A DNA stretch of 64,000 nucleotides from JBGTFE01 sp049799955 (GTDB lineage Bacteria > Acidobacteriota > Blastocatellia > Pyrinomonadales > Pyrinomonadaceae), in assembly GCA_049799955.1 (NCBI GenBank), contig JBARIW010000102.1, positions 13,868-77,867 on the forward strand, given 5' to 3'. Of the stretch, positions 26,201-35,838 are shown in pieces (the stretch's first letter is position 1; the number at the start of each line of letters is the position of its first letter). The notes below the pieces were generated by a model. The model worked only from the letters and a program-made list of their open reading frames with translations, had not been told where the DNA came from and did not search any database. The position numbers and the translations under genes were made by a program.

Positions 26201-26569
26201 TTAGGAATAAAAAAGGTCGTTTTTTATTTTTTTTAACCCGAAGATAGTACCTTTTTTACTAAAACTTAAGAGAGTTCCATCTTTGCTAAGACTCAATAGA
26301 GTGCCCCCCTTATTTATGTCAAAGATAGTATTTCGTTTATTTAAGATTGTTCCTTCTTTTTTAGTTTTTGTACTTGTATAAGTGAAACCCACTATTTCGT
26401 GCTCAAAGAAGCAATCAACATTCGTTGTATTTTCAACCGTATTTACGGAATTTGTAGAAACAGTGCTGAAATTATGTTGCGCTCTGCTCTGCGGATAACC
26501 TATATTAACTGATAAGCTGAACACTAAAATAGTTACAAGCATTAAGATTAATGTATTGGATTTGACCAT
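26201..26569 (-). CDS. Possible internal gene: small secreted repeat protein
   Basis: 122 residues in the same frame as the larger ORF. Supported by GGAGG (26577-26581) 7 nt before the ATG, a full signal peptide and a C-terminal repeat region with glycine-threonine units of about 9-11 residues. Not supported by any stop codon separating it from the upstream part. Confidence 0.4.
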   Translation of the reverse strand: MVKSNTLILMLVTILVFSLSVNIGYPQSRAQHNFSTVSTNSVNTVENTTNVDCFFEHEIVGFTYTSTKTKKEGTILNKRNTIFDINKGGTLLSLSKDGTLLSFSKKGTIFGLKKIKNDLFYS

Positions 26570-27469
26570 TTTTCTACCTCCATTTATTCCTTCTATTTCT
26601 TTTTTTAATTCTAAACTCAATTCTTTTGCCAGTGTAATTAGCGGTATGTTTTCAATTTCAAGCTGAACCAGAATTGCTTTAACCAATTTGCTGTTAACCG
26701 TAACAGCTCTGGTTAAATAGTAAAGAGCTTTTACGGCATTACTCTCCAAAATCGCAATTTGAAATGCGTTCATTAAAAGAGAAGGACTTTGCGGAAATAC
26801 TTCCAGCCCTTTCGACACATAGCACTTTCTTTTCTCTAACCAACTTTCATATTGGATACCTTTTGTCTTAGGTTCTTGAAATTCTTCGTTCCATGAAAGT
26901 ACATCGTAGCCAGTTCCGACAGCTTCTCTATTTTTTGAGAATCTTTTAATTACGCTTAAGGCAATCTTCTCGGATTCGTGGTAGCGTTGTAATGGTGCTA
27001 AAAGGCGGGCTTTATTTAAAGTCAATCTCCACGATTTTTTAACGACGGCGGGATTGTTATTTAATAAATTCAAACCTTTTTGACAATTATCATAAGTCAA
27101 TCCATCTTCAAAAAAGATATCGAAAAGTTTGTTTCTAAGAATTTTTTCTTCTCCGACAATCTCTTCACTATCCGTAAGTTTCGCATCGCTTCCGAAAAAT
27201 GTTCTGACAGTTTTACTTTTACCCCGAACAGTACCGAATGTAACATTAAAAGCTTTAGTTTGAGTTTTTCCTTCAATTCTAAGGTCAATTGGTTTCCCGA
27301 TTAAAGTATAAAACATTAATACTAACGAACTTAAAATAACGGCTAAAAGTCCGACTTCCGCCACCTCAGACTGCTTAGGGACAAAAGCAAAAATAAGTAT
27401 GGAAGAAATAGATATTACTGCGAAAGTGACGATTGTAAATAATCGTCTGGATTCAAGTGTGTTTTTCAC
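26201..27469 (-). CDS. Accessory membrane protein, possible fusion of two genes
   Basis: 422 residues, AT-rich compared with its neighbours. Residues 1-55 hold two membrane helices; residues 125-290 look like TPR-type helices (RLLAPLQRYHESEKIALSVI...). Residue 301 is a methionine (codon at 26569) preceded at 7 nt by a perfect GGAGG, and begins a signal peptide (MVKSNTLILMLVTILVFSLS...). The last 45 residues repeat a GTLLSLSKD / GTLLSFSKK / GTIFGLKK unit. Either the ORF is a fusion or it encodes a second, 122-residue secreted protein from the internal start. No family recognised. Flanked by 680 bp of AT-rich non-coding DNA, which suggests acquired DNA. Confidence 0.6.
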   Translation of the reverse strand: MKNTLESRRLFTIVTFAVISISSILIFAFVPKQSEVAEVGLLAVILSSLVLMFYTLIGKPIDLRIEGKTQTKAFNVTFGTVRGKSKTVRTFFGSDAKLTDSEEIVGEEKILRNKLFDIFFEDGLTYDNCQKGLNLLNNNPAVVKKSWRLTLNKARLLAPLQRYHESEKIALSVIKRFSKNREAVGTGYDVLSWNEEFQEPKTKGIQYESWLEKRKCYVSKGLEVFPQSPSLLMNAFQIAILESNAVKALYYLTRAVTVNSKLVKAILVQLEIENIPLITLAKELSLELKKEIEGINGGRKMVKSNTLILMLVTILVFSLSVNIGYPQSRAQHNFSTVSTNSVNTVENTTNVDCFFEHEIVGFTYTSTKTKKEGTILNKRNTIFDINKGGTLLSLSKDGTLLSFSKKGTIFGLKKIKNDLFYS

Positions 27470-28152
27470 GATTTAGCTCCTTATGGAAAATTCAAAAACA
27501 TTCTTTTAATTTAGGAAAAGAATTATTTTGTACCTTGTGAACCAGCGAATGCTATGCCACATTTGGAGATGTGAAAGTCACAATTATTAGTCTAAAATCG
27601 TGCCATTTTAATCTTTAAATTAATAGGCATCAATATGACTAACTACGTCATCCAAGCTTTTTTAAATCAGTTATATGTCAAATAGCTATTTGTTGTGAAC
27701 AAATAGCTTCTGCCAACGGTTGTATCTTTTACCTGCTGGCTTTTTCGTTACTTGTACATTCATTTTTTTGTGTTTACAATGAACTTTTGAATTTATGATA
27801 AACGAAAAAAACTTTATAAAAGTAAATATTTAGCAAAATATTGGATATTATCCATTTTTATGGATACCATAAGAAATATTTGTAGAATAATGTAAGTATG
27901 TAGGGTGTTGCTTATCATTAACTTTCAGAATTTGATTAATACCGAAGAAAAAAGGTTGCTATGAGCTATTTTCCGTGCCCACTACGGTAAAAACTACAAT
28001 AACATTCAAATTATCAACTTGCGATAATTGTAGAATTGATTTTTCTCATAGTTTTTAGGAAACTTCAGGTAAACTTTAATAAAAGAATTTGCGTAAAACA
28101 GCAGTTACGCATTTATTGGAAATTATTCAAGCATTCAAGAGGAGAAAATTAA
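27470..28152. other. Long AT-rich intergenic region
   Basis: 683 bp with no supported gene. It contains a perfect 11-bp palindrome at 27684-27708 and a shorter ATCCAT/ATGGAT pair near 27850. The 3' end carries GAGGAG before the M1 peptidase start. Composition matches the accessory gene at 26201, so both may belong to one acquired segment. Confidence 0.6.
27684..27708. promoter_or_regulatory. Perfect palindrome, possible operator
   Basis: AGCTATTTGTT and AACAAATAGCT separated by GTG: 11-bp arms with 3-bp spacer. No T-run follows, so a protein-binding site is more likely than a terminator. Confidence 0.4.
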
Positions 28153-30768
28153 ATGTATTTGCGCCGTTTTTCAGCGATTATTCTTATTTTATTTTGCGTC
28201 TGTTTTGCCTTCGGACAATCGAAGACAAAGCCTTCCGACAAGTTTCGACAGCTCAGCGACGACGAGCTTCCGACGCCGAACGAGCAGCGTACGGCTTCGG
28301 GCGCGCCGGGCAATAAATACTGGCAGAATCGCGCCGATTATTCGATTGATGTCGAGATTGACGACGTAAACCAGCGGCTTATCGGCAAGGAAACGGTTAC
28401 ATATAAAAATGTCTCGCCCGACACGCTTTCATATATCTGGCTGCAAATCGACCAGAACATTCACGCGAAAGATTCGGATTCGGTGATTACACGAACCGCG
28501 CCCGCATTCGACCAGCAAGTCCCGATTGGACAGCTCGACCAGCTTCTGAATCGTGAATACGACGGGAGAGTAAATATCACGAGCGTCAGAGACGCGAAGG
28601 GAACGGCGCTGAAAAATACGCTGAACAAAACGATGCTCAGAATCGATTTGCCGACGCCGCTTGCGCCGGGCGGAACGTTTGTTTTTTCGATTGACTGGAA
28701 TTACGCGATTAACAACAATCGCATCTTCGGCGGCAGAGCGGGCTACGAATTTTTCCCGCGCGATGGAAATTACATCTACGAAATGGCGCAGTGGTTTCCG
28801 CGCATGGCGGCGTATTACGACGTTTACGGCTGGCAGCACAAACAATTTTTGGGAAGCGGCGAATTTACGCTTGAATTCGGGGATTACACCGTCAGAATAA
28901 CCGCGCCGAATGACCATGTAGTCTCCGCGACCGGAGTTTTGCAAAATCCGGCGCAGGTTCTCAAACCCGAATGGATTACGCGTCTCAAACAAGCCGAAAC
29001 GGCGAAAGAACCGCTTAAAATCATCACCAACGAAGAAGCCAAAGCAAACGAATCGAGCAAGCCGACGGGCAAAAAGACTTGGGTTTTCAAAGGCGACAAC
29101 GTGCGTGATTTTGCATTCGCCACATCCCGCAAATTTATCTGGGACGCGCAGGGACACAACGTTGACGGCAACAAGGTGATGGCGATGTCCTTTTATCCGA
29201 ACGAGGGAAATCCGCTCTGGGAAAAATATTCGACGCACGCGATTATCCACACTTTGAACGTCTATTCACGCTATTCATTCACATACCCGTATCCGGTCGC
29301 GCAGAGCATCAATGGTCCGGTCGGCGGAATGGAATACCCGATGATTTGCTTTAACGGTCCGCGCCCGCAGCCGGACGGAACATATTCTGCCGGAACGAAA
29401 TACGGCTTGATTTCTGTCGTCATACACGAAGTCGGGCATAATTATTTTCCGATGACGGTCAACTCCGACGAGCGACAATGGACTTGGATGGACGAAGGCT
29501 TGAACACGTTTCTGCAATATCTTGCCGAGCAGGAATGGGAGAAAAATTATCCTTCGCGTCGCGGCGAGCCGCAAAATATTGCCGATTATATGGCGAGCGA
29601 AAATCAAGTTCCGATAATGACGCAGTCCGATTCGGTTTTGCAGTTCGGCAATAACGCATACGGAAAACCCGCGACCGCGCTGAATATTCTGCGCGAAACC
29701 GTGATGGGCAGAGATTTATTCGATTTTGCCTTTAAGACATACTCGCAGCGCTGGAAATTCAAACGTCCGACTCCGGCGGACTTTTTCCGCACGATGGAAG
29801 ACGCTTCCGGCACTGATTTGGACTGGTTTTTCCGCGGCTGGTTCTACACGACCGACAATGTCGATATGTCGATAGAAAACGTCCGGCTTTACCAGATGGA
29901 CACGAAAAATCCCGTAACGGAAAAGGGATTACTTCAAAAACGCGCCGACGAACAGCCGAAAACTCTTTCGCAGCAGCGAAATGAAACGATTCCGAAACGC
30001 ATCGACGAATATCCTTCGCTGAGAGATTTGTATAACGATTTTAATCAATACGAAGTTACGGAAAAAGACCGCCAAAGCTATCAGGCGTTTCTTGCGACTT
30101 TGACGGACAAGGAAAAACAACTGCTGAGCAACAATTATTATTTTTACATCGTCGATGTCAAAAACATCGGCGGGCTGGTTATGCCGCTTATTTTCAAAGT
30201 CGAATACATGGACGGAACAAGCGAGGAAATTCGTGTTCCGGCGGAGATTTGGCGCTACAATAATTTCGACGTTTCTAAAATGATTGTTACGAAAAAGGAA
30301 GCCAAAGCGATTGTTCTCGACCCGAATCTGGAAACAGCCGACACGAATCTGAGCAACAACTTTTTCCCGCGCCGCGCGATTCCGACGCGTTTTCAGGTCT
30401 TCAAGCAGGGCGGCGGACAGGGCAACGTTGTTCGCCCGCAAACTACGACGACAACCAACGCCGCAGCGGGAAATTTAAGCGGAAAATGGAACGTCGTCGT
30501 TCAGGTACCGGGACAAAATGTTACGTTTACGCTTAACTTGACACAGCAGGGAAATGCCATAACCGGAACGGTTGAAGGTCCGGGCGGCTCTTCGCAAATT
30601 ACGACCGGCGCGTTGGAAAACGGAACTTTTTCGTTCGATACGATGGTTAATTTCGGCGGTCAGTCAATGCTGATAAGCTTTAAGGGACAAGCCGTCGGCA
30701 ATCAAATGTCGGGAACGGTAACCGCACCGCAGGGAACGGCTGATTTTACCGGAACGCGAGCAAATTAA
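28153..30768 (+). CDS. Secreted M1-family zinc metallopeptidase
   Basis: 871 residues; GAGGAG precedes the ATG and a signal peptide follows (YLRRFSAIILILFCVCFAFG). The gluzincin site is complete: H425-E-V-G-H429, then 18 residues, then Glu448. The substrate motif GPVGGMEYP corresponds to the GxMEN exopeptidase loop of aminopeptidases. Residues up to 230 form the N-terminal beta domain. The last about 95 residues (SGKWNVVVQVPGQNVTFTL...) are a separate small beta-barrel-like domain seen at the end of secreted enzymes. It probably trims peptides outside the cytoplasmic membrane. Confidence 0.9.
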   Translation: MYLRRFSAIILILFCVCFAFGQSKTKPSDKFRQLSDDELPTPNEQRTASGAPGNKYWQNRADYSIDVEIDDVNQRLIGKETVTYKNVSPDTLSYIWLQIDQNIHAKDSDSVITRTAPAFDQQVPIGQLDQLLNREYDGRVNITSVRDAKGTALKNTLNKTMLRIDLPTPLAPGGTFVFSIDWNYAINNNRIFGGRAGYEFFPRDGNYIYEMAQWFPRMAAYYDVYGWQHKQFLGSGEFTLEFGDYTVRITAPNDHVVSATGVLQNPAQVLKPEWITRLKQAETAKEPLKIITNEEAKANESSKPTGKKTWVFKGDNVRDFAFATSRKFIWDAQGHNVDGNKVMAMSFYPNEGNPLWEKYSTHAIIHTLNVYSRYSFTYPYPVAQSINGPVGGMEYPMICFNGPRPQPDGTYSAGTKYGLISVVIHEVGHNYFPMTVNSDERQWTWMDEGLNTFLQYLAEQEWEKNYPSRRGEPQNIADYMASENQVPIMTQSDSVLQFGNNAYGKPATALNILRETVMGRDLFDFAFKTYSQRWKFKRPTPADFFRTMEDASGTDLDWFFRGWFYTTDNVDMSIENVRLYQMDTKNPVTEKGLLQKRADEQPKTLSQQRNETIPKRIDEYPSLRDLYNDFNQYEVTEKDRQSYQAFLATLTDKEKQLLSNNYYFYIVDVKNIGGLVMPLIFKVEYMDGTSEEIRVPAEIWRYNNFDVSKMIVTKKEAKAIVLDPNLETADTNLSNNFFPRRAIPTRFQVFKQGGGQGNVVRPQTTTTTNAAAGNLSGKWNVVVQVPGQNVTFTLNLTQQGNAITGTVEGPGGSSQITTGALENGTFSFDTMVNFGGQSMLISFKGQAVGNQMSGTVTAPQGTADFTGTRAN

Positions 30769-30771
30769 CTA

Positions 30772-31340
<569 letters not shown>

Positions 31341-31343
31341 GTG

Positions 31344-31425
31344 AGTCCAAAGTCCCAAGTCTCATGTCCCGGGAAAAATTTTATTATCCGGGACTTGAGA
31401 CTTGGGACTTTGGACTTTAAACTTT
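31344..31425. repeat. Heptad-repeat hairpin
   Basis: Words TCCAAAG, TCCCAAG, TCTCATG and TCCCGGG on the left; CCGGGAC, TTGAGAC, TTGGGAC and TTTGGAC on the right; complementary. Between same-strand genes. Confidence 0.85.
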
Positions 31426-31430
31426 AATTT

Positions 31431-32276
31431 ATGAAAATAGCATTAAACGGCGCGACGACGATGCACGCCGATTTGGAAACCGATATTAAAGCCGCGAGCG
31501 CGGCAGGCTTTGATTTGCTGGAAATCTGGGCGTCAAAGCTGCGCGAATTTTTGAAGACTAAAACGCCTGCCGATTTGAAAAAGCTCTTTGAAGAAAATAA
31601 TTTAGAGCCTTATTCAATCAATTCAATCGAGCATATAACGTTTCGCGATGAAGCGGATTACGAAAAAATAAAAGCCGAAACCGAAGAGTTATCGCGCATC
31701 GCGGGCGAAATTGGCTGCCCGCATATCGTCGTCGTGCCGGGAAAATTGCCGGAAAACGCGTCGAAAGATGAAATCGTCGAAGAATCGGTAAAAGTATTAA
31801 ACGAGCTTGCCGATATTGCCGAAAAACATAATGTTTCATTAGCATTCGAGTTTCTCGGGCAAACCGATTGCTCGGTTCAGACGCTTGATTTATGCAATGA
31901 AATTGTCGAAAAAGTAAATCGCGCGAATATCGGGAACGTGATTGACACATTTCATTTCTACGCGGGAAATTCGAGCTTTGAAGCGATTGAAAAAATGAAG
32001 CCCGAAAAGCTTTTCATTTTTCACATCAACGACGCGGAAAATCTGCCGAAAGAGCAACTAACGGACGCGCACCGACTCTATCCGGGAACGGGGATTCTGC
32101 CGATAAAGGAAATCAAGCAAAGATTTGATAAAATCGGCTACGACCGGATGGTTTCAATCGAAATTTTCCGTCCTGAATACTGGAACGAAGACCCGTTTGA
32201 AGTAGCCAAAAAAGCAAAAGCGGCAACGGAAAAAGTTTTAGGATTAAATTCGCAGGGAGCTACGGCGAAGAATTAA
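31431..32276 (+). CDS. Sugar phosphate isomerase/epimerase-like TIM barrel
   Basis: 281 residues of the AP-endonuclease-2-like TIM barrel family. Metal ligands are plausible in FEFLGQ, IDTFHFY, HINDAE and SIEIFRPEYW. Such enzymes isomerise keto- or inositol-derived sugars; IolE, IolI and hydroxypyruvate isomerase are relatives. The next gene encodes a Gfo/Idh/MocA dehydrogenase, a common partner in inositol or rare-sugar catabolism. Exact substrate not assignable. Confidence 0.87.
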   Translation: MKIALNGATTMHADLETDIKAASAAGFDLLEIWASKLREFLKTKTPADLKKLFEENNLEPYSINSIEHITFRDEADYEKIKAETEELSRIAGEIGCPHIVVVPGKLPENASKDEIVEESVKVLNELADIAEKHNVSLAFEFLGQTDCSVQTLDLCNEIVEKVNRANIGNVIDTFHFYAGNSSFEAIEKMKPEKLFIFHINDAENLPKEQLTDAHRLYPGTGILPIKEIKQRFDKIGYDRMVSIEIFRPEYWNEDPFEVAKKAKAATEKVLGLNSQGATAKN

Positions 32277-32278
32277 TT

Positions 32279-32352
32279 CACCACAGAGAGCACAGAGAAC
32301 ACAGAGAAAATTATTATAAAAAACTCTGTGTTCTCTGTGCTCTCTGTGGTTC
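32279..32352. repeat. Repeat-built hairpin (9-nt words)
   Basis: CACAGAGAG, CACAGAGAA, CACAGAGAA on the left; CTCTGTGTT, CTCTGTGCT, CTCTGTGG on the right; almost perfect complement around an A/T loop. Confidence 0.85.
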
Positions 32353-32361
32353 AATAAATCT

Positions 32362-33330
32362 ATGAGCAAAATTAAAATCGGTATCATCGGCACGGGCTAT
32401 ATGGGCGGAACTCACGCGCAGCTTTACGCGAAAAATCCGCGCACCGTTGTTCACGCCGTTTACGATATCAGACCGGAAAGAATGGAAGCCGTTTCGCGGA
32501 TGACGGGCGCACGGGTGATGGAAAACGGCGAGCAGGTCATCGACGCCTGCGACGCGATTGTCGTTACAACGCCGAACACGAGGCACACGGAGCTTACGAT
32601 TGCCGCCGCGAATGCCGGAAAATCGGTTTTTTCGGAAAAGCCGATGGCGACGAATATGGCAGGAGCGCAGGCTGTTCTCGACGCTTCGAAAAACGCAAAA
32701 GTTTTTCAGGTCGGGCATAATCGACGATTTGCGCCTGTCTATGTGAAATTTAAAGAATTAATCAACGAGGACAAAATTCATTCCGCGCATATCAAGATGA
32801 ATCGCGGCGAGCTGCAAAATCCCGATTGGACGAGCGATACCGAAATTACGGGCGGATTTCTTTATGAAACGACCGTTCATATGTTCGATATGATTCGCTT
32901 TCAATTCGGCGAAGTCAATGAAATGATTGCGTTTGGAACGAGTCAAACCTATCCCGAAATCGATAATTTTTCGATTCTTTTGAAATTTAAAAGCGGTCTT
33001 CACGCGACTTTTTGTTCGGCGGCGGATGCGAGCTGGATTTTTCCGTTCGAGCGGCTCGAAGCGTTTTGCGAGCATCGAACGATTATGACTCAGGAAATGG
33101 AAAATCTGACCGACAGTCGCGGCGCTGACCCGAATTTCCAGTTTTTTTCGTGGCATCTGCTTTCGAAAGAAGAGCGCTGGGGCTATTTTCAGGAAAACGA
33201 AGCTTTCATTGACGCGATAGAAAAAGGAACCGAGCCGCCCGTAACGGCGTTAGACGGTTATAAGTCGGTCGAGCTGGTCGAAGCTTGCTATAAAGCCGTA
33301 AACACGGGCGAGCGAATCAAATTTGAATAG
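32362..33330 (+). CDS. Gfo/Idh/MocA family NAD(P)-dependent oxidoreductase
   Basis: 322 residues. N-terminal Rossmann fold with GIIGTGYMGGTHA; the EKPM motif (SEKPMATN) carries the catalytic Lys; the C-terminal substrate domain has ETTVHMFDMIRF. Inositol 2-dehydrogenase (IolG) and related sugar dehydrogenases share this arrangement. Together with the upstream TIM-barrel isomerase it probably forms a two-step sugar pathway, with a repeat hairpin between them. Confidence 0.92.
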   Translation: MSKIKIGIIGTGYMGGTHAQLYAKNPRTVVHAVYDIRPERMEAVSRMTGARVMENGEQVIDACDAIVVTTPNTRHTELTIAAANAGKSVFSEKPMATNMAGAQAVLDASKNAKVFQVGHNRRFAPVYVKFKELINEDKIHSAHIKMNRGELQNPDWTSDTEITGGFLYETTVHMFDMIRFQFGEVNEMIAFGTSQTYPEIDNFSILLKFKSGLHATFCSAADASWIFPFERLEAFCEHRTIMTQEMENLTDSRGADPNFQFFSWHLLSKEERWGYFQENEAFIDAIEKGTEPPVTALDGYKSVELVEACYKAVNTGERIKFE

Positions 33331-33415
33331 CTTTATTTTTAAGGGTATTGAAAAAGAACTTTTTCTGATATGATTCGTAAAGCTGACTGTGAATATTTCT
33401 ACAGTCGATAAAGTT

Positions 33416-33898
33416 ATGATTCAGTGCCAGAATTGCGGACAGGTAAATAATCAAAGCAGTAATTTTTGCCGCTTTTGCGGGTCGAAATTTTCGCCCGAAC
33501 AATTTGCAAACGGCGCTAATTACGAGTTTCAGCCGCCGCGCCCGTATTCATGGAAAACAGATGAGTTTCAGATTTCCGAAAGCAAGGCGCGAAAAACTCA
33601 GCAGATGAATTTCCAGCAACCGAATCAGTTTCAGCCGCCTGTCCAACAACAGCAGTTTCTTCAGCCGCAAAGACCTCAGCCGCTTGTCTATCAGCAGACG
33701 CCGCAGCATCTGGCTTATAAACAAATGTGCCCGCGCTGCGGCGGACAGCATTTTCCGCAAATCGAGCGAAAAATCTCTCAGGCGGGCTGGATTACATTCG
33801 CCGTTCTGCTCGTTACGATTCCTTTTCTTTTCTGGATTGGATTGCTTATAAAAGAAGATGTCAGAGTCTGCCCGGTCTGCAATCTCCGGCTCAGCTAA
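33416..33898 (+). CDS. Double zinc-ribbon membrane-associated protein
   Basis: 160 residues from the ATG at 33416. A GTG at 33389 is possible but less likely. An N-terminal zinc ribbon (CQNCGQ...FCRFCG) is followed by a Gln/Pro-rich linker of about 70 residues, then CPRCGG, a hydrophobic segment (WITFAVLLVTIPFLFWIGLLI) and CPVCN. The second part resembles a LITAF-like domain, in which a membrane-dipping helix sits between two CxxC knuckles. No function known. Confidence 0.75.
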   Translation: MIQCQNCGQVNNQSSNFCRFCGSKFSPEQFANGANYEFQPPRPYSWKTDEFQISESKARKTQQMNFQQPNQFQPPVQQQQFLQPQRPQPLVYQQTPQHLAYKQMCPRCGGQHFPQIERKISQAGWITFAVLLVTIPFLFWIGLLIKEDVRVCPVCNLRLS

Positions 33899-33905
33899 AT
33901 ATTTT

Positions 33906-34868
33906 CTATTGCCTGTAATAATAACCTTTCGGATGCTCGATTTTGACTTCGGGACTCGAACTGAAAACCTGAACCTTGTAATAGCCTTTTTTCATATGCG
34001 TTGAAAGATAAGTCAGCGCAAACTGCCTGCTTAGAGCGAGATTTAAATCCGTAAAAAATCTATCGAATGAAATCGGGGAACTCGTTCCTTGAAAAAATGC
34101 CTTGCCGCCGGTTTCCTCGGAAAGCCTTTGCAGCGCGCTCTGCGCGTCCAGAATCAGTTGTTTATTGCCGTTTTCGGTGAATGTCGCGGCATTGTAAAAA
34201 GTATAAACCGCGACGCTTTTTCGCTGTGCTTTGAGAATCGCGCGTTCGAGTTCGAGGCTCTGAGTCGATGCGAAATTTCCCGCTCCGCTCGATGTGTCCA
34301 AGCCGTCGGAAATCAATAAAACCGCGCGCCTGCCGCTCGGCAAAGCGTCAAAACGTCCGAGAGCTTCTTCGACGCCGACATAAGGGCTGCTCGCGCCTGC
34401 GCCGCTTCCAAGCACAATTCGCAGAGAACCTGCGGCTTTTTCCAAATCTTCGGTAAATTTCTGGCGAATCTGTATTGAGCCGCCGCGCAAATATCCGACC
34501 AGAACGCGCGAGCCTTTCGGCAGACCGCGAATAAAATCGGCAATATTTTTTAGCTGTAGGTTGGCGTTTGAAGACAAATCATCCTGAATTAAAACGGCAA
34601 TCGAAAGCGGCGTGTTGCTGACGCTCCTGATTGATAAAATCACCTGCTCGTCGCCGTTTTCCTTGACGATAATATCTCCGGCTTCGATAAATTCCTCGGT
34701 TTGCTTATTTTTCGGCTCTTCTTTCCCGTAAATCGAAATCGGAATCGTCATCGTGCGGACTTTTCCTTCCTGCTTATTTTTTTCTTTTTTCTGAGAAAAA
34801 ACCGGGCTGAAAAGCATTGATAAAAGGAGAAAAATACCCGGAAACTTTGCAAATGATTGTTTTGACAT
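33906..34868 (-). CDS. Exported VWFA-domain protein (acidobacterial type)
   Basis: 320 residues from the ATG at 34868, giving a signal peptide (SFAKFPGIFLLLSMLFSPVFS); a GTG at 34886 is an alternative. After a short beta region the von Willebrand A domain has a degenerate MIDAS: VLIQDDLSSN, with LLISDGLDTSSG further on. It matches the VWFA-related proteins that are expanded in Acidobacteria. Role probably protein-protein contact in the envelope; unknown in detail. It is one of the reasons for the taxonomic guess. Confidence 0.85.
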   Translation of the reverse strand: MSKQSFAKFPGIFLLLSMLFSPVFSQKKEKNKQEGKVRTMTIPISIYGKEEPKNKQTEEFIEAGDIIVKENGDEQVILSIRSVSNTPLSIAVLIQDDLSSNANLQLKNIADFIRGLPKGSRVLVGYLRGGSIQIRQKFTEDLEKAAGSLRIVLGSGAGASSPYVGVEEALGRFDALPSGRRAVLLISDGLDTSSGAGNFASTQSLELERAILKAQRKSVAVYTFYNAATFTENGNKQLILDAQSALQRLSEETGGKAFFQGTSSPISFDRFFTDLNLALSRQFALTYLSTHMKKGYYKVQVFSSSPEVKIEHPKGYYYRQ

Positions 34869-34996
34869 ACGTATTTTTTTCGACACTTCGAGAAAATCCT
34901 ACCGAGTATGATAATACAATTTGATTTAATAACTAAAATTTATGATGCGTTAAATTTGATTAAAGTTTGCAGAGTTTGTATTGTAAAGCCGTAAAG

Positions 34997-35773
34997 ATGA
35001 ATGAATTAGAGCCGAGATACGAGATTACGCGCAAGGATTTAGTCAGGGATAAAGCCCTGAAAATCGGTGCATGGACTGCGCCTTTAATATTTTCCGTAAT
35101 TCCGGCGCTGATTTTCTTTTTATTTTTTCTGGTTTCGAGCGCGCCGCCGGTCGCCGTTACATGGCTTTTTCTGACGATTGCATCTTTAATCGGCGGATTT
35201 ATTTTCGGTTTGTTGATTTCCGGCAGCCTGATGTTTTATCGTTCGCGCTGGCTTTCAAGAGTGCGCGAGCGTCTTGCCGTTGACGGCATAAAGGCTAATG
35301 AAGTCGATTGGTTTACGCACGAGCTGACTTCGAATGAAAAAAAATCTCTCAAAGAAATCGAATCGAGAAATCTGCTTCTGGCCGACGCTTTCCGCGACAC
35401 GCTCGCCGCACGTCTGACGGCGACCAGAATTTTGAAATCAGCCAAACAGGAGCTTCTGCTCGTTCAACGAAGACAGGGAAAATTAAAGTATCTGAAATCG
35501 GAAAACTCTACAAATTTGCAAAATGATTTGAAAACAGACCTCGAAAAGCTGACTAAAATAAAAAACGAAGCCGAAGAAATGCGCGTCGAGGCTGAAACCA
35601 GAATCCAGATGATTGAAGCCGCATCGCGGCGCGGCGGAAATCTTGCCGACACGGAGCTTGCTCTGAAAAAGCTTTCCGCGCGAACGCAGGAACTTCCGAT
35701 GGCGCTGGAATCTGCAAAAATGGAAGACGAAATGCGTAAGGAACTCGAAAGGGAACTGGAAAAGGGTTCGTGA
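34997..35773 (+). CDS. Hypothetical membrane protein with coiled coil
   Basis: 258 residues from the ATG at 34997 (MNELEPRYEI); an upstream in-frame start at 34967 is less likely. Two membrane helices at about residues 25-48 and 57-80, then a long charged helical region to the end, predicted coiled coil (KQELLLVQRRQGKLKYLKSE..., ELRKELERELEKGS-like end). No family recognised. Convergent with ymdB across a heptad hairpin. Confidence 0.7.
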   Translation: MNELEPRYEITRKDLVRDKALKIGAWTAPLIFSVIPALIFFLFFLVSSAPPVAVTWLFLTIASLIGGFIFGLLISGSLMFYRSRWLSRVRERLAVDGIKANEVDWFTHELTSNEKKSLKEIESRNLLLADAFRDTLAARLTATRILKSAKQELLLVQRRQGKLKYLKSENSTNLQNDLKTDLEKLTKIKNEAEEMRVEAETRIQMIEAASRRGGNLADTELALKKLSARTQELPMALESAKMEDEMRKELERELEKGS

Positions 35774-35774
35774 A

Positions 35775-35838
35775 CAGGTGAGAAGTGAGAAGTGAAAAGT
35801 GAAAGAACGTTATCTTCACTTTCACTTTTCACTTATTA
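35775..35838. repeat. Heptad-repeat hairpin
   Basis: GTGAGAA, GTGAGAA, GTGAAAA, GTGAAAG on the left; CTTCACT, TTCACTT, TTCACTT on the right; between convergent genes. Confidence 0.85.
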
